The notes beneath the pieces were generated by a model. The model made no database searches. It saw nothing but the letters and a program-made list of their open reading frames with translations, and had not been told where the DNA came from. Shown here in pieces: positions 32,962 to 41,173 of a stretch of DNA of 64,000 nucleotides; positions within the stretch are counted from its first letter, which is position 1, and every line of letters begins with the position of its first letter. The stretch comes from JACVRW01 sp036407035 (GTDB lineage Bacteria > Actinomycetota > Thermoleophilia > Solirubrobacterales > Thermoleophilaceae), in assembly GCA_036407035.1 (NCBI GenBank), contig DASXAA010000147.1:1-64000 (forward strand). Direction: 5' to 3'. The position numbers and the translations under genes were made by a program.

Positions 32962-34098
32962 ATGGATCTCACCCTCTCCCCCTCGGAAGCACAGTTCCGC
33001 GACGAGCTTCGCTCCTGGCTCCAGGAGAACCACCCGGGAGAGGACCCGCCCGGAGACGACGACGCCTTCGAGCACCGCCGCCGGTGGCAGGCCAAGATGC
33101 ACGAGGCCGGCTACGCCGGCCTCTCGTGGCCCAAGGAGTACGGCGGCCGCGGCGCCACGCTCGTCGAGCAGGCGATCTTCGGGGAGGAGATGGCGCGCGC
33201 CAAGGCGCCCGCCGCCGTCAACGTGCTCGGCCTCGTCATGGGCGGCCCGGTGGTCATGACCCACGGCACCGACGAGCAGAAGGAGCGCTGGCTGAGACCG
33301 ATCCTCACCGCCGAGGAGATCTGGTGCCAGGGCTTCTCGGAGCCCGAGTCCGGCTCCGACCTCGCGTCGCTGAAGACGAAGGCCGTGAAGTCGAACGGCG
33401 AGTGGGTCGTCACGGGTCAAAAGGTCTGGACGACCTACGCCCACCGCGCCAAGTGGTGCATGCTCGTCGCGCGCACGGACCCCGACGTGCCCAAGCACCA
33501 GGGCCTCACCTACTTCATCATGGACATGGAGCAGGACGCGGTGCAGGTGCGTCCGCTCGTCCAGATCACTCGCGAGCCCGAGTTCAACGAGCTCTTCATC
33601 GAGGAGGCGCGCATCCCCGACGAGAACGTCGTCGGCGGTGTGGGCAACGGCTGGGCGGTCGCGATCACCACGCTGATGAACGAGCGCGCCGGCCTCGGGG
33701 CGGCGTCCGCCGCCGGCGTGCGGATCGCGCTCGACGAGCTGAAGGAGCTCGCCCGCGAGCGCGGCGTCACCGACGACCCGGTGATCCGGCAGAAGCTCGC
33801 CCAGCTCACGATCGAGGTCGAGCTGCTCCGCCTCAACTCCTGGCGCGGCCTCACGCAGATCATGAAGACCGGCGTCCCAGGGCCAGAGGGCTCGCTGCCT
33901 AAGTGGCAGTGGGGCGAGATCAACCAGGCCCTGACCGAGCTCGCCATCGACATCCTCGGCGAGGACGGCGCGGCCTGGGACTCGCCCTGGACCTACCGCT
34001 TCCTGCGCGCCCGCGCCAACTCGATCGAGGGCGGCACCACCGAGATCCTGAAGAACATCGTCGCCGAGCGGGTGCTCGGCCTGCCCAAGCTGCGCTGA
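32962..34098 (+). CDS. Acyl-CoA dehydrogenase, first subunit of a tandem pair
   Basis: 378 residues. GYAGLSWPKEYGGRGATLVE, WCQGFSEPESGSDLASLKTK, WVVTGQKVWTTYAHRAKWCM and RANSIEGGTTEILKNIVAER are family signatures; the EGGTTEIL segment is part of the FAD site. It is followed 11 bp later by a shorter, more divergent acyl-CoA dehydrogenase. Such adjacent unequal pairs form alpha2-beta2 heterotetramers in mycobacterial sterol side-chain degradation (FadE26-27, FadE28-29). That quaternary structure is inferred here from arrangement and sequence style. Confidence 0.93.
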   Translation: MDLTLSPSEAQFRDELRSWLQENHPGEDPPGDDDAFEHRRRWQAKMHEAGYAGLSWPKEYGGRGATLVEQAIFGEEMARAKAPAAVNVLGLVMGGPVVMTHGTDEQKERWLRPILTAEEIWCQGFSEPESGSDLASLKTKAVKSNGEWVVTGQKVWTTYAHRAKWCMLVARTDPDVPKHQGLTYFIMDMEQDAVQVRPLVQITREPEFNELFIEEARIPDENVVGGVGNGWAVAITTLMNERAGLGAASAAGVRIALDELKELARERGVTDDPVIRQKLAQLTIEVELLRLNSWRGLTQIMKTGVPGPEGSLPKWQWGEINQALTELAIDILGEDGAAWDSPWTYRFLRARANSIEGGTTEILKNIVAERVLGLPKLR

Positions 34099-34109
34099 GA
34101 GGAGCCCCA

Positions 34110-35129
34110 GTGAACTTCGACTTCTCCGACGACCAGCAGGCGATCAAGCGCACCGCCAAGGAGCTCCTCGCGAGCCGCTTCAAGCTCGAGCGCGTGCGCG
34201 AGCTCGCCGAGGCGGGCACCTACGACGACGACGCCTGGAAGGAGCTCTCGGAGCTCGGCTGGCCCGGCATCTTCGTCGACGAGGCGAACGGCGGCCAGGG
34301 CCTCGGCGTGCTCGAGCTCGTGATCCTGATGGAGGAGCTCGGCTACGTGCTCGCGCCGCTGCCGTTCCTCTCCAACGCCGCCGCGGGCGTCGTGCTGCAG
34401 CACGCCGGCTCCGACGCCCAGCGCGAGCGCTGGCTGCCGGGCATCGCGTCCGGCGAGGCGCGCGGCACGGTCGGCGTGCTCTCGGGCGGCGAGGCCAGGC
34501 TCGTCCCCGACGCGGACTCCGCGGACGTGATCGTGCTCGTCGGGTCCGACGGCGGCACGGTGGTGGAGGCCTCGGCAGCCGAGATCGAGCCGCTCACGAC
34601 GATGGACAACACGCGCCGCTTCGCCCGCGTGCGGACGGACGGCGGCGAGCCGCTCGAGGGCGACCCGGCCGCGGGCATGGACCGCGTCGCGGCCGCGGTG
34701 GCCGCGGAGCTGACCGGCGTCTCGCAGCGGGCCATGGAGATGGCCGTGGAGTACGCCCGCGACCGCAAGCAGTTCGGCCGCCCGATCGGCGCCTACCAGG
34801 CCGTTTCGCACAAGTGCGCCCAGATGCTGCTCGAGGTCGAGGGCGCTCGCTCGGGCGCCTACTACGCGGGCTGGACCGCCGACGCCGAGCCGGACTCGCT
34901 CCCGCTCGCCGCCTCGATGGCGAAGGCGTACGCGTCGGACGCGGGCTGGCGCGTGACCGCGGCGGCGCTTCAGGTGCACGGCGGGATCGGCTTCACATGG
35001 GAGCACGACCTCCACTTCTTCCTGAAGCGGGCCAAGGTCGACGGCCTCCTCTACGGGTCGTCCGGCGAGCACCGCGAGCGGGTCGCGTCGCTGGCCGGCC
35101 TGCCGGCGGCCGAGCCGGCCACCGCCTGA
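34110..35129 (+). CDS. Acyl-CoA dehydrogenase, second subunit of a tandem pair
   Basis: 339 residues from a GTG with GAGAGGAG upstream. MNFDFSDDQQAIKRTAKELL opens the domain; GWPGIFVDEANGGQGLGVLE, YARDRKQFGRPIGAYQAVSH and ALQVHGGIGFTWEHDLHFFL are conserved. The middle beta domain is short and poorly conserved: TVGVLSGGEARLVPDADSAD replaces the usual TEP.AGSD segment. That is typical of the non-catalytic or half-site partner in heteromeric acyl-CoA dehydrogenases. It follows the first subunit gene by 11 bp. Confidence 0.92.
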   Translation: MNFDFSDDQQAIKRTAKELLASRFKLERVRELAEAGTYDDDAWKELSELGWPGIFVDEANGGQGLGVLELVILMEELGYVLAPLPFLSNAAAGVVLQHAGSDAQRERWLPGIASGEARGTVGVLSGGEARLVPDADSADVIVLVGSDGGTVVEASAAEIEPLTTMDNTRRFARVRTDGGEPLEGDPAAGMDRVAAAVAAELTGVSQRAMEMAVEYARDRKQFGRPIGAYQAVSHKCAQMLLEVEGARSGAYYAGWTADAEPDSLPLAASMAKAYASDAGWRVTAAALQVHGGIGFTWEHDLHFFLKRAKVDGLLYGSSGEHRERVASLAGLPAAEPATA

Positions 35130-35130
35130 C

Positions 35131-35619
35131 CTACTGCGGGCCGCGCCCCGTGATCGCGGCCATCACCGAGATCAGCCTCGACGGCTTGCGCTCCGGCCGG
35201 TGCTCGGTGCGCACCGGCGGCTTCGGCGGCGAGGCGACCACGTGCTGCACCGGCACCGACGTCAGCTTCTCGATGCGATGCGGAAGGTCGAGGGCGAGCC
35301 AGCGCGAGGAGTCGGTGGGCAGCGTGGAGATGATCACCTCGTCGTAGCGCATCGGGTCCCAGACCTCGTGGACCGCGGCGATCGGGTCCGGGTCGCCGAC
35401 CGTCCCCTCGACCTCGAGCTCCGCTTCGCGCAGGCGTTCGAGCGCGGTGTCGAGCACCACGCGGGCGGCCTCACGGCCTTCCCGGCCGCCGCCCGTCGCC
35501 GGGACGAGCAGGGTGAACCCGCACGTACCGCGTGCGGCCCTCTGCCTGAGCGCGTCGAGCAGCTCGTCGGAGGTGGCGGTCACATTCGCCATAACCAGCA
35601 CGCTGTACTTCCAGGACAT
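35131..35619 (-). CDS. Universal-stress-protein-like nucleotide-binding-fold protein
   Basis: 162 residues from an ATG preceded by AGGAGGAATGA. The strand-helix order YSVLVMANVTATSDELLDAL, CGFTLLVPATGGGREGREAA, VEGTVGDPDPIAAVHEVWDP and YDEVIISTLPTDSSRWLALD, then DLPHRIEKLTSVPVQHVV, fits a UspA-type alpha/beta fold with a GDP-containing loop. A basic tail (EHRPERKPSRL) follows. I recognise it as a UspA-like domain common in actinobacteria; its role is unknown. It is convergent with the acyl-CoA dehydrogenase pair (1-bp gap). Confidence 0.7.
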   Translation of the reverse strand: MSWKYSVLVMANVTATSDELLDALRQRAARGTCGFTLLVPATGGGREGREAARVVLDTALERLREAELEVEGTVGDPDPIAAVHEVWDPMRYDEVIISTLPTDSSRWLALDLPHRIEKLTSVPVQHVVASPPKPPVRTEHRPERKPSRLISVMAAITGRGPQ

Positions 35620-35668
35620 TCATTCCTCCTGTCCTCGAGCTCCCAACCGACATTATCGCGCGCGGCGG

Positions 35669-36439
35669 TCATGCGAGCGTACCGCCGACGAACTGCGTCA
35701 TGCCGCTGACGCGCTGCCTCACCTCCGCGAAGCCCCGGGCGCGCAGTGCCTCCACCAGCTCGCCGCGCTCGAACAGCCGCGCGCCGCTGCGCATCGCCAT
35801 CAGCGACTCGGCCGTCCGCAGCGGCGCCGTACGCCCGCGCGCCGTGGTGAACAGCGCGATCCGGCCGCCGGGCGTGAGCACCGCCGTCATGCGGTCGAGC
35901 GCCCGCATCGGATCCGCGAACAGGTGGAAGGCGGCGAAGCAGCACACGGCGTCGAAGCTCGCGTCGCGGAACGGCAGCTCCTGCGCGTCGCCGCGCACGT
36001 AGGCCACCTGCTCCAGCCCCGCGGCACGGGTGTAGTCCACCGCGCGCGCGAGCATGGTCTCAGAGACGTCGATGCCCACGACCAGGCCGTCGGGACCGGC
36101 CGAGCGGGCGAACTCGCGGCTGAAGTTGCCGGTGCCGCAGGCCACGTCGAGCACGCCGTCGCCCGGCGACAGCCCGAGCAGCAGGCGGGCGATGCGGTGC
36201 TCGTCCGCCATCCCCGGGCCCAGCACGCCCTTGAAGGCGCGGCCGAGCGCGGGCCGCCACCAGCGCTCGTAGATCCTGGGGACGACGCTGGTCAGCATCA
36301 GGTCCTGGACGAAGCCGGTCGACTGCGGCGAGCCCGCCTCGCCGAGCAGCTCGAGCCAGCCGCCCGGGGCGACCTCGCCGCGGCGGCGCGCCTCCGGCAG
36401 GAGCAGCGGGCGCGCGCGCTCGATGGCGCCGCCGGGCAC
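35669..36439 (-). CDS. Class I SAM-dependent methyltransferase (UbiE/Methyltransf_11 type)
   Basis: 256 residues from a GTG. The SAM-binding motif I is GVLDVACGTGNFSREFARSA; LVVGIDVSETMLARAVDYTR is motif II; VRGDAQELPFRDASFDAVCC and LDRMTAVLTPGGRIALFTTA are the following motifs. The N-terminal 60 residues (FVQDLMLTSVVPRIYERWWR) resemble a cap often found in lipid or quinone methyltransferases. The substrate is unknown. A small hypothetical gene ends 5 bp upstream on the same strand. Confidence 0.88.
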   Translation of the reverse strand: MPGGAIERARPLLLPEARRRGEVAPGGWLELLGEAGSPQSTGFVQDLMLTSVVPRIYERWWRPALGRAFKGVLGPGMADEHRIARLLLGLSPGDGVLDVACGTGNFSREFARSAGPDGLVVGIDVSETMLARAVDYTRAAGLEQVAYVRGDAQELPFRDASFDAVCCFAAFHLFADPMRALDRMTAVLTPGGRIALFTTARGRTAPLRTAESLMAMRSGARLFERGELVEALRARGFAEVRQRVSGMTQFVGGTLA

Positions 36440-36444
36440 CGGCT

Positions 36445-36714
36445 TTACGTGCCGCCGCGGAAGCTCGGCAGGCCCTGCTCGTGCGACTGGATCGGACCGC
36501 GGCGCTCCGAGCCGAGCGCCACCTGCTCGAGCCGCGCGATCTCGCGCTCGCCCTCGATCCGGGCCGGGTGGTCGGCCGGCAGGCCGGCGACGAGGTTCCT
36601 GATCCGGTTGCGAAGCTGGAGGGCGAAGTGCGGCGTGGACGCGCCCATCAGCTGACGCACGTCCTCGACGGTGGGCTCGCGCTCGAAGCGGTCTGGGCGC
36701 TCGTACTCGCTCAC
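36445..36714 (-). CDS. Small hypothetical protein
   Basis: 89 residues from a GTG. The sequence is hydrophilic and helical: MSEYERPDRFEREPTVEDVR, QLMGASTPHFALQLRNRIRN, LVAGLPADHPARIEGEREIA. The middle part resembles short actinobacterial proteins of unknown function found next to methyltransferases or lipoproteins. It lies between the methyltransferase (5 bp) and the cell-wall-binding lipoprotein gene (11 bp) on the same strand, so the three are likely one operon. Confidence 0.7.
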   Translation of the reverse strand: MSEYERPDRFEREPTVEDVRQLMGASTPHFALQLRNRIRNLVAGLPADHPARIEGEREIARLEQVALGSERRGPIQSHEQGLPSFRGGT

Positions 36715-36725
36715 GGCCCGGAATC

Positions 36726-37901
36726 CTACGGGCCGCTCGCCTGCACCGGCACGAGCTCGGTGATCTCGTCGATCCGCGACTGCTGCGGCACCGAGACCGC
36801 CTTCTCGTCGCCGAGGATCCAGACGTGGTTGTAGACCGCGTCCGACGGGTCGCCCTCGTAGCCCGGCTGCACGCTCAGCAGGTAGTCCTCGAGCGGCTTC
36901 GGCAGCGTGGCGGGGTTGTCGGTCACGAGCAGCGGGGCGAACACGCCCTTCGTCCCGAGCGCGGCGCCGGCCCCGGCGTCGAGCGGGCGGTCCGTGCTCG
37001 CGACCGTGAAGTTGTAGCCCGGCACGACCACGCCCCAGCCGAAGTCGCCCTTCTGGTAGCGGGCAAAGGCGATCGCGTTCTCCACCGGGGTGGCGCCCTC
37101 GATGCGGCGCACGCTCCGGCCGAGCTTGCCGAGCGCGTCGAAGGCCTTCCTCGAGATGACGCTCTCGGGGCCGAGCACGAAGATGTTCGCGTTCTCGTGC
37201 TCCTTGAGTGCGGCCTTGATCGGGGCGGGCACGGAGTTGCGGGCGACCGGCAGCACGGCGTCGCCGGAGCGGGCGCCCCAGGCTGCCGCCGGCATGGCGA
37301 ACGCGGCGCGGTCGCCGGAGTACACGACCACGTCGCCGGACGGCTTGCCGCGCGCCGCCGACACGAAGCGGTCGATCGACGCGGCCAGCTCGTACTGGTC
37401 GCCGCCCTCGATCACGGCGGTCCGGAGTCCGCTCGGGCGGGCCACGTCGGCGCCGACACGGATCACCTGCGCGTTCTTCGCCAGCTCCGAGCCCTTCGGC
37501 TCCAGCTTCTCGAGCACGTCCTTGGTGGCGTCCGGCAGCTCGTCACCGTCGGCGAGCAGGATCGGCGCGCCGATCGGAGCTCCGACCAGCACGGAGGCGG
37601 CGATCGCGGACGACCAGTCGTCCTTGTCGACGAGCGCGACCGCGGACGGGCGGTCCGCGTCGCCGGTCGAGGGGAAGAGCGCGGCGGCCACGCCGGCGGC
37701 GGTCTCGGCCGAGTCGGCGCCGCCGACCCGGACCGTGTTGCGGGTGGCGCCGGCGGAGAAGTCGAGCTTCTGGGCCGGCTCCTCCTGCTCCGACGGGGCG
37801 TTGAGCTGAGGCGGGCCGCTGTTGTTGTCGTCCTCGCCGAGGCTGCAGCCGGAGAGGGCCACGAGGGCAGCGGTCACGGCAACGAGGGAGAGACGGCGCA
37901 C
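36726..37901 (-). CDS. Lipoprotein with cell-wall-binding repeat 2 (CWB2)-like domains
   Basis: 391 residues. A lipoprotein signal ends in LVALSGCSLG (Cys19). After an acidic linker, the mature part contains CWB2-type units: NTVRVGGADSAETAAGVAAA, RPSAVALVDKDDWSSAIAAS, GAPILLADGDELPDATKDVL, then KNAQVIRVGADVARPSGLRT and later NIFVLGPESVISRKAFDALG. In clostridia such repeats anchor proteins to cell-wall polymers; in actinobacteria the ligand is less clear. The protein is predicted to be membrane-anchored on the outer face. It is the first gene of a three-gene minus-strand operon. Confidence 0.85.
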   Translation of the reverse strand: MRRLSLVAVTAALVALSGCSLGEDDNNSGPPQLNAPSEQEEPAQKLDFSAGATRNTVRVGGADSAETAAGVAAALFPSTGDADRPSAVALVDKDDWSSAIAASVLVGAPIGAPILLADGDELPDATKDVLEKLEPKGSELAKNAQVIRVGADVARPSGLRTAVIEGGDQYELAASIDRFVSAARGKPSGDVVVYSGDRAAFAMPAAAWGARSGDAVLPVARNSVPAPIKAALKEHENANIFVLGPESVISRKAFDALGKLGRSVRRIEGATPVENAIAFARYQKGDFGWGVVVPGYNFTVASTDRPLDAGAGAALGTKGVFAPLLVTDNPATLPKPLEDYLLSVQPGYEGDPSDAVYNHVWILGDEKAVSVPQQSRIDEITELVPVQASGP

Positions 37902-38005
37902 GGCCTCGGTCAGGTTAGCTGCCGGTGCGGGCGATGGGAGCCGCTGGCGGCCGCCTGCTCAGCGCTTTCTTCGTGCGGCGCGGCCCGGTCCCCGTTACCA
38001 TACGA

Positions 38006-38021
38006 TTGACTAGTCAGTCAA
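38006..38021. promoter_or_regulatory. Second copy of the acyl-CoA operator palindrome
   Basis: TTGACTAGTCAGTCAA, 22 bp before the acyl-CoA dehydrogenase start. Read on the opposite strand as GGTTGACTGACTAGTCAATC it matches the 24.3-kb site GGTTGACTGGTCAGTCAATC at all but the three central bases. The shared sequence and shared pathway strongly suggest one regulator. Confidence 0.7.
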
Positions 38022-38042
38022 CCGGCCCGGGAGAGTGTCCGC

Positions 38043-39287
38043 GTGGATTTCAGGATGAGCGACGAACAGCTCGAGTTCCAGCAGCTTTGCCGGCGCTTCG
38101 CCGTCGAGGTGATCCGGCCGGTCGCCGCCGAGCACGACCGCGAGGAGAGCGTGCCGTGGGAGGCCATCAAGGCCGCCCGGGAGTGGGGGCTGCACGGCCT
38201 GGATCACATCCAGCGCATGGCGAACGACCCCGACGGCGTCTTCTCCTGCATCTACGCCGAGGAGCTCCACTGGGGCTGCGCCGGCATCGCGCTGGCGATC
38301 CAGGGCGGCTCGCTGGCCGCCGCCGGCATCGCGAGCTCCGGCACCCCCGAGCAGATCGGCCGCTGGGTGCCCGAGTGCTTCGGCGTCGGCGACGAGATCA
38401 AGCTCGGCGCGTACGCGGTCACGGAGGCCGGCGCCGGCTCCGACGTCCGCTCGCTCCGCACCACCGCCAAGCAGGACGGCGACGAGTGGATCCTGAACGG
38501 CACCAAGGTCTTCATCACGAACGGCGGAATCGCGGACGTGACCGTCGTGGTCGCGACGATCGATCCGGCGCTCGGACACCGCGGGCAGGCGTCGTTCGTC
38601 GTGCCGAAGGACACGCCGGGGCTGTCGATGGGCAAGAAGGAGTCGAAGCTCGGAATCCGCGCCTCGCAGACTGCCGAGGTCGTGCTCGAGGACTGCCGCG
38701 TCCCGATGGAGTACCTGCTCGGCGGCTACGAGAAGCTGCAGCGGAAGCTGGAGCGCGCGCGCTCGGGCGAGTCGACCGGCCGCTCCTCTGGCGCGCTCGC
38801 CACATTCGAGATCACGCGCCCGCTCGTGGGCGCCTCGGCGCTCGGCATCGCCCAGGCCGCGTACGAGTGGACGCTCGAGTACCTCGAGGACCGCTCGGAG
38901 GACGGCGTGCCGCTGCTCGAGCAGCAGCGCTACCAGCAGGTGCTGGCCGACGTCGCGACCGAGATCGAGGCGGCCCGCCTGCTCGTGTGGCGCGCCGCAT
39001 GGATGGGCCGCAACGGCGTCCCGATGACCGGCGGCCAGGGCTCGATGTCGAAGCTGAAGGCCGGCGACGTGGGGATGTGGGCGACGACCACGCTGATGGA
39101 CCTGGTCGGCCCATACGCCCAGACGAAGGACTGCCCGCTCGAGAAGTACTTCAGGGATGCGAAGATCTACCAGATCTTCGAGGGCACGGCCCAGGTGCAG
39201 CGGCTGGTCGTGTCGCGCATGCAGCGCGCGGTGTATCAGGAGCGGCTGGCGGCGGCTGCGGCGGCCGTGGAAGCGGCGGCCGCGTAG
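38043..39287 (+). CDS. Acyl-CoA dehydrogenase
   Basis: 414 residues from a GTG with GGGAGAG upstream. GLHGLDHIQRMANDPDGVFS, LGAYAVTEAGAGSDVRSLRT, WILNGTKVFITNGGIADVTV and KYFRDAKIYQIFEGTAQVQR are family signatures. The catalytic Glu of the medium-chain type would lie in the IFEGTAQVQR segment. A short charged insert (ARSGESTGRSSGALATFEIT) occurs in the middle. It is transcribed alone, directly after the palindromic operator, and is followed by a hairpin region. Confidence 0.93.
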   Translation: MDFRMSDEQLEFQQLCRRFAVEVIRPVAAEHDREESVPWEAIKAAREWGLHGLDHIQRMANDPDGVFSCIYAEELHWGCAGIALAIQGGSLAAAGIASSGTPEQIGRWVPECFGVGDEIKLGAYAVTEAGAGSDVRSLRTTAKQDGDEWILNGTKVFITNGGIADVTVVVATIDPALGHRGQASFVVPKDTPGLSMGKKESKLGIRASQTAEVVLEDCRVPMEYLLGGYEKLQRKLERARSGESTGRSSGALATFEITRPLVGASALGIAQAAYEWTLEYLEDRSEDGVPLLEQQRYQQVLADVATEIEAARLLVWRAAWMGRNGVPMTGGQGSMSKLKAGDVGMWATTTLMDLVGPYAQTKDCPLEKYFRDAKIYQIFEGTAQVQRLVVSRMQRAVYQERLAAAAAAVEAAAA

Positions 39288-39330
39288 GGCTCGGGGCGTT
39301 TCTTAGGCAGTAAAGGGGGCGGATTCGCGA

Positions 39331-39376
39331 ACTTTGAAGACTTTGGTACCTCATAGGGGACCAAAGTCGACAAAGT
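39331..39376. repeat. Long inverted repeat between acyl-CoA dehydrogenase and AbiEi-like gene
   Basis: ACTTTGAAGACTTTGGT (39331-39347) pairs with ACCAAAGTCGACAAAGT (39360-39376) with two mismatches and a 12-nt loop. The pairing continues outward with GCGGA near 39319 and TCCGC near 39379. It is AT-richer than its surroundings. It could be a terminator for the upstream gene or an operator for the following winged-helix protein. Confidence 0.75.
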
Positions 39377-39418
39377 GCGTCCGCCGCGGCATGGGCGCTC
39401 GCGAAACGGCAGCATGGA

Positions 39419-40264
39419 GTGATCACCCGGGCGCAGCTCCTGGAGCTGGGGTTTAGCCCGAAGGCCATCAAGCACCGCCTTGCCACGGGCCGCCTTTATT
39501 GCCTCTTTCGCGGCGTCTATGCCGTCGGGCGCGCCGAGGTGACGCGCGAGGGCCGCTGGATCGCCGCCGTGCTCGCCTGCGGTGACGAGGCCGTCCTGAG
39601 CCACGACAGCGCCGCGCAGCTCTGGGGCATCCGCCAGGCCAAGGCCGGCCCGATCCATGTGTTGGTGCCGCCGCGCACCGCGTGCAGCAAGCGCGGCATC
39701 ACCGTCCACCGCCAGCAAACGCCCCGAAAGGAGATCCGCCGGCGCGACCGCATCCCCCTCACCAGCCCCCTCTGCACCCTCATCGACCTCGCCGCCACGC
39801 TCGGCCGCGACCCCCTCGAGGCCGCCGTCAACGAGGCCGACAAGCTCGGCCTCATCGACCCCGAGGCCCTCCGCCAAGGCCTCGAGCCCCTCGCGCCGCG
39901 GCCCGGCGTCGCAACGCTGCGCACGACCCTCGACCGCCGCACCTTCACGCTCACTCGGTCGCAGCTCGAGCGGATCTTCGTTCCGCTCGCGCGAAAAGTC
40001 GGCCTCGACATGCCGCTCACGCAGGTCGAGGTCAACGGCTACGCCGTCGACTTCTACTGGCCGGACCTCGGCCTGGTCGTCGAGACCGACGGCCTCACCT
40101 ACCACCGCACGCCCGCCCAGCAGGCCCGCGACCGCCTGCGCGACCAGGCCCACGCCGCGGCGGGCCTGACGCCGCTTCGCTTCATCCACGCGCAGGTGAA
40201 GTTCGAGCGACCCCACGTCGAGCACACGCTCGGCGCCGTCGCCGACCGCCTCCGCCGGCGCTGA
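39419..40264 (+). CDS. AbiEi-like winged-helix protein fused to a DUF559 (PD-(D/E)XK-like) domain
   Basis: 281 residues from a GTG. The N-terminus ITRAQLLELGFSPKAIKHRL followed by GRLYCLFRGVYAVGRAEVT is the winged-helix segment of AbiEi-type type IV antitoxins. The C-terminus contains YAVDFYWPDLGLVVETDGLT and YHRTPAQQARDRLRDQAHAA, the D-ExD pattern of DUF559, a Vsr-like nuclease fold. Homologues usually begin about ten residues earlier (the upstream frame reads ALAKRQHGVITRAQ) but no canonical start exists there, so the true start may be non-standard. No AbiEii nucleotidyltransferase toxin gene is adjacent. Its role is unknown; defence or mobile-element association is possible. Confidence 0.8.
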   Translation: MITRAQLLELGFSPKAIKHRLATGRLYCLFRGVYAVGRAEVTREGRWIAAVLACGDEAVLSHDSAAQLWGIRQAKAGPIHVLVPPRTACSKRGITVHRQQTPRKEIRRRDRIPLTSPLCTLIDLAATLGRDPLEAAVNEADKLGLIDPEALRQGLEPLAPRPGVATLRTTLDRRTFTLTRSQLERIFVPLARKVGLDMPLTQVEVNGYAVDFYWPDLGLVVETDGLTYHRTPAQQARDRLRDQAHAAAGLTPLRFIHAQVKFERPHVEHTLGAVADRLRRR

Positions 40265-40285
40265 CCGCGGCGTATCCTCGGGATC

Positions 40286-41173
40286 ATGCTGGTCCCGCTC
40301 GCCCACGTCGGCGGTGGCACTCTCGAGCCCCTTCAGCTCCTGCCCTCCTTCGTGGCGCTCGCGGCCTACTGGAAGCGGGCGCAGACGCTCGCGCGCAGGG
40401 GGCGGCCGGTGCCGGTGATCCGGCAGGTGTCGTTCGCGGCCGGGATCGGGCTGATCATCGTGGCGGTCGCGTCGCCGATCGCGCACATGGGCCACGAGCT
40501 GGTGCTCGCGCACATGATCCAGCACCTGCTGATGGCCGACCTCGGCGCCCTTCTGATCGTGCTCGGCCTCACCGGCCCGTTGCTGCAGCCGCTGCTCGCG
40601 ATCCCGGTCGTCAACCGCCTGCGGTTCCTCGTCCACCCGGTCGTGGCGCTCAGCCTCTGGGCGCTGAGCCTCTACGTCTGGCACCTGCCGGTGATGTACC
40701 AGGCGGCCCTCACGAGCGAGCCCGTGCACGCCCTCGAGCACTTCTGCTTCACGTTCTTCGGCATCACGATGTGGTTCGCGCTGTTCGGCCCGCTCCCGCA
40801 GCCGGCGTGGTTCGGCAACGGCGCCAAGCTGTTCTACATCGTCGCGGTGCGCCTCACCGGCGCCCTGCTGGCGAACGTGATGGTGTGGTCGGGGGCGGTG
40901 CTCTACCCCGACTACGCCGCCGGCGAGGCCCGCTGGGACATCTCGCCGCTCAACGACCAGGGCATGGCGGGCATCGTGATGATGATCGAGGGCAGCATCG
41001 TCACGATCGTGCTGCTCGGCTGGCTGTTCCTCAAGGCCGCGCGTGAGGGCGAGGAGCGCCAGGAGCTGCTCGAGCTGGCCGAGAACCGCGGCATACAGCT
41101 GTCGGAGCGCCGTGCCGCAAGGGCGGTGGGAGCAGGAAGAGGGGCGGAGCTGAGACGCCGCCTCGAGGCATGA
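40286..41173 (+). CDS. ctaG: Cytochrome c oxidase assembly factor CtaG (caa3-type)
   Basis: 295 residues with about seven hydrophobic segments. HMGHELVLAHMIQHLLMADL and LYVWHLPVMYQAAL, then HALEHFCFTFFGITMWFALF, carry the conserved His and Trp residues of the CtaG_caa3 family, which helps deliver copper to the oxidase. YPDYAAGEARWDISPLNDQG and MAGIVMMIEGSIVTIVLLGW are also typical. The cytoplasmic tail is basic. No oxidase subunit genes are in the window. The next gene overlaps its stop by 4 nt (ATGA). Confidence 0.92.
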   Translation: MLVPLAHVGGGTLEPLQLLPSFVALAAYWKRAQTLARRGRPVPVIRQVSFAAGIGLIIVAVASPIAHMGHELVLAHMIQHLLMADLGALLIVLGLTGPLLQPLLAIPVVNRLRFLVHPVVALSLWALSLYVWHLPVMYQAALTSEPVHALEHFCFTFFGITMWFALFGPLPQPAWFGNGAKLFYIVAVRLTGALLANVMVWSGAVLYPDYAAGEARWDISPLNDQGMAGIVMMIEGSIVTIVLLGWLFLKAAREGEERQELLELAENRGIQLSERRAARAVGAGRGAELRRRLEA

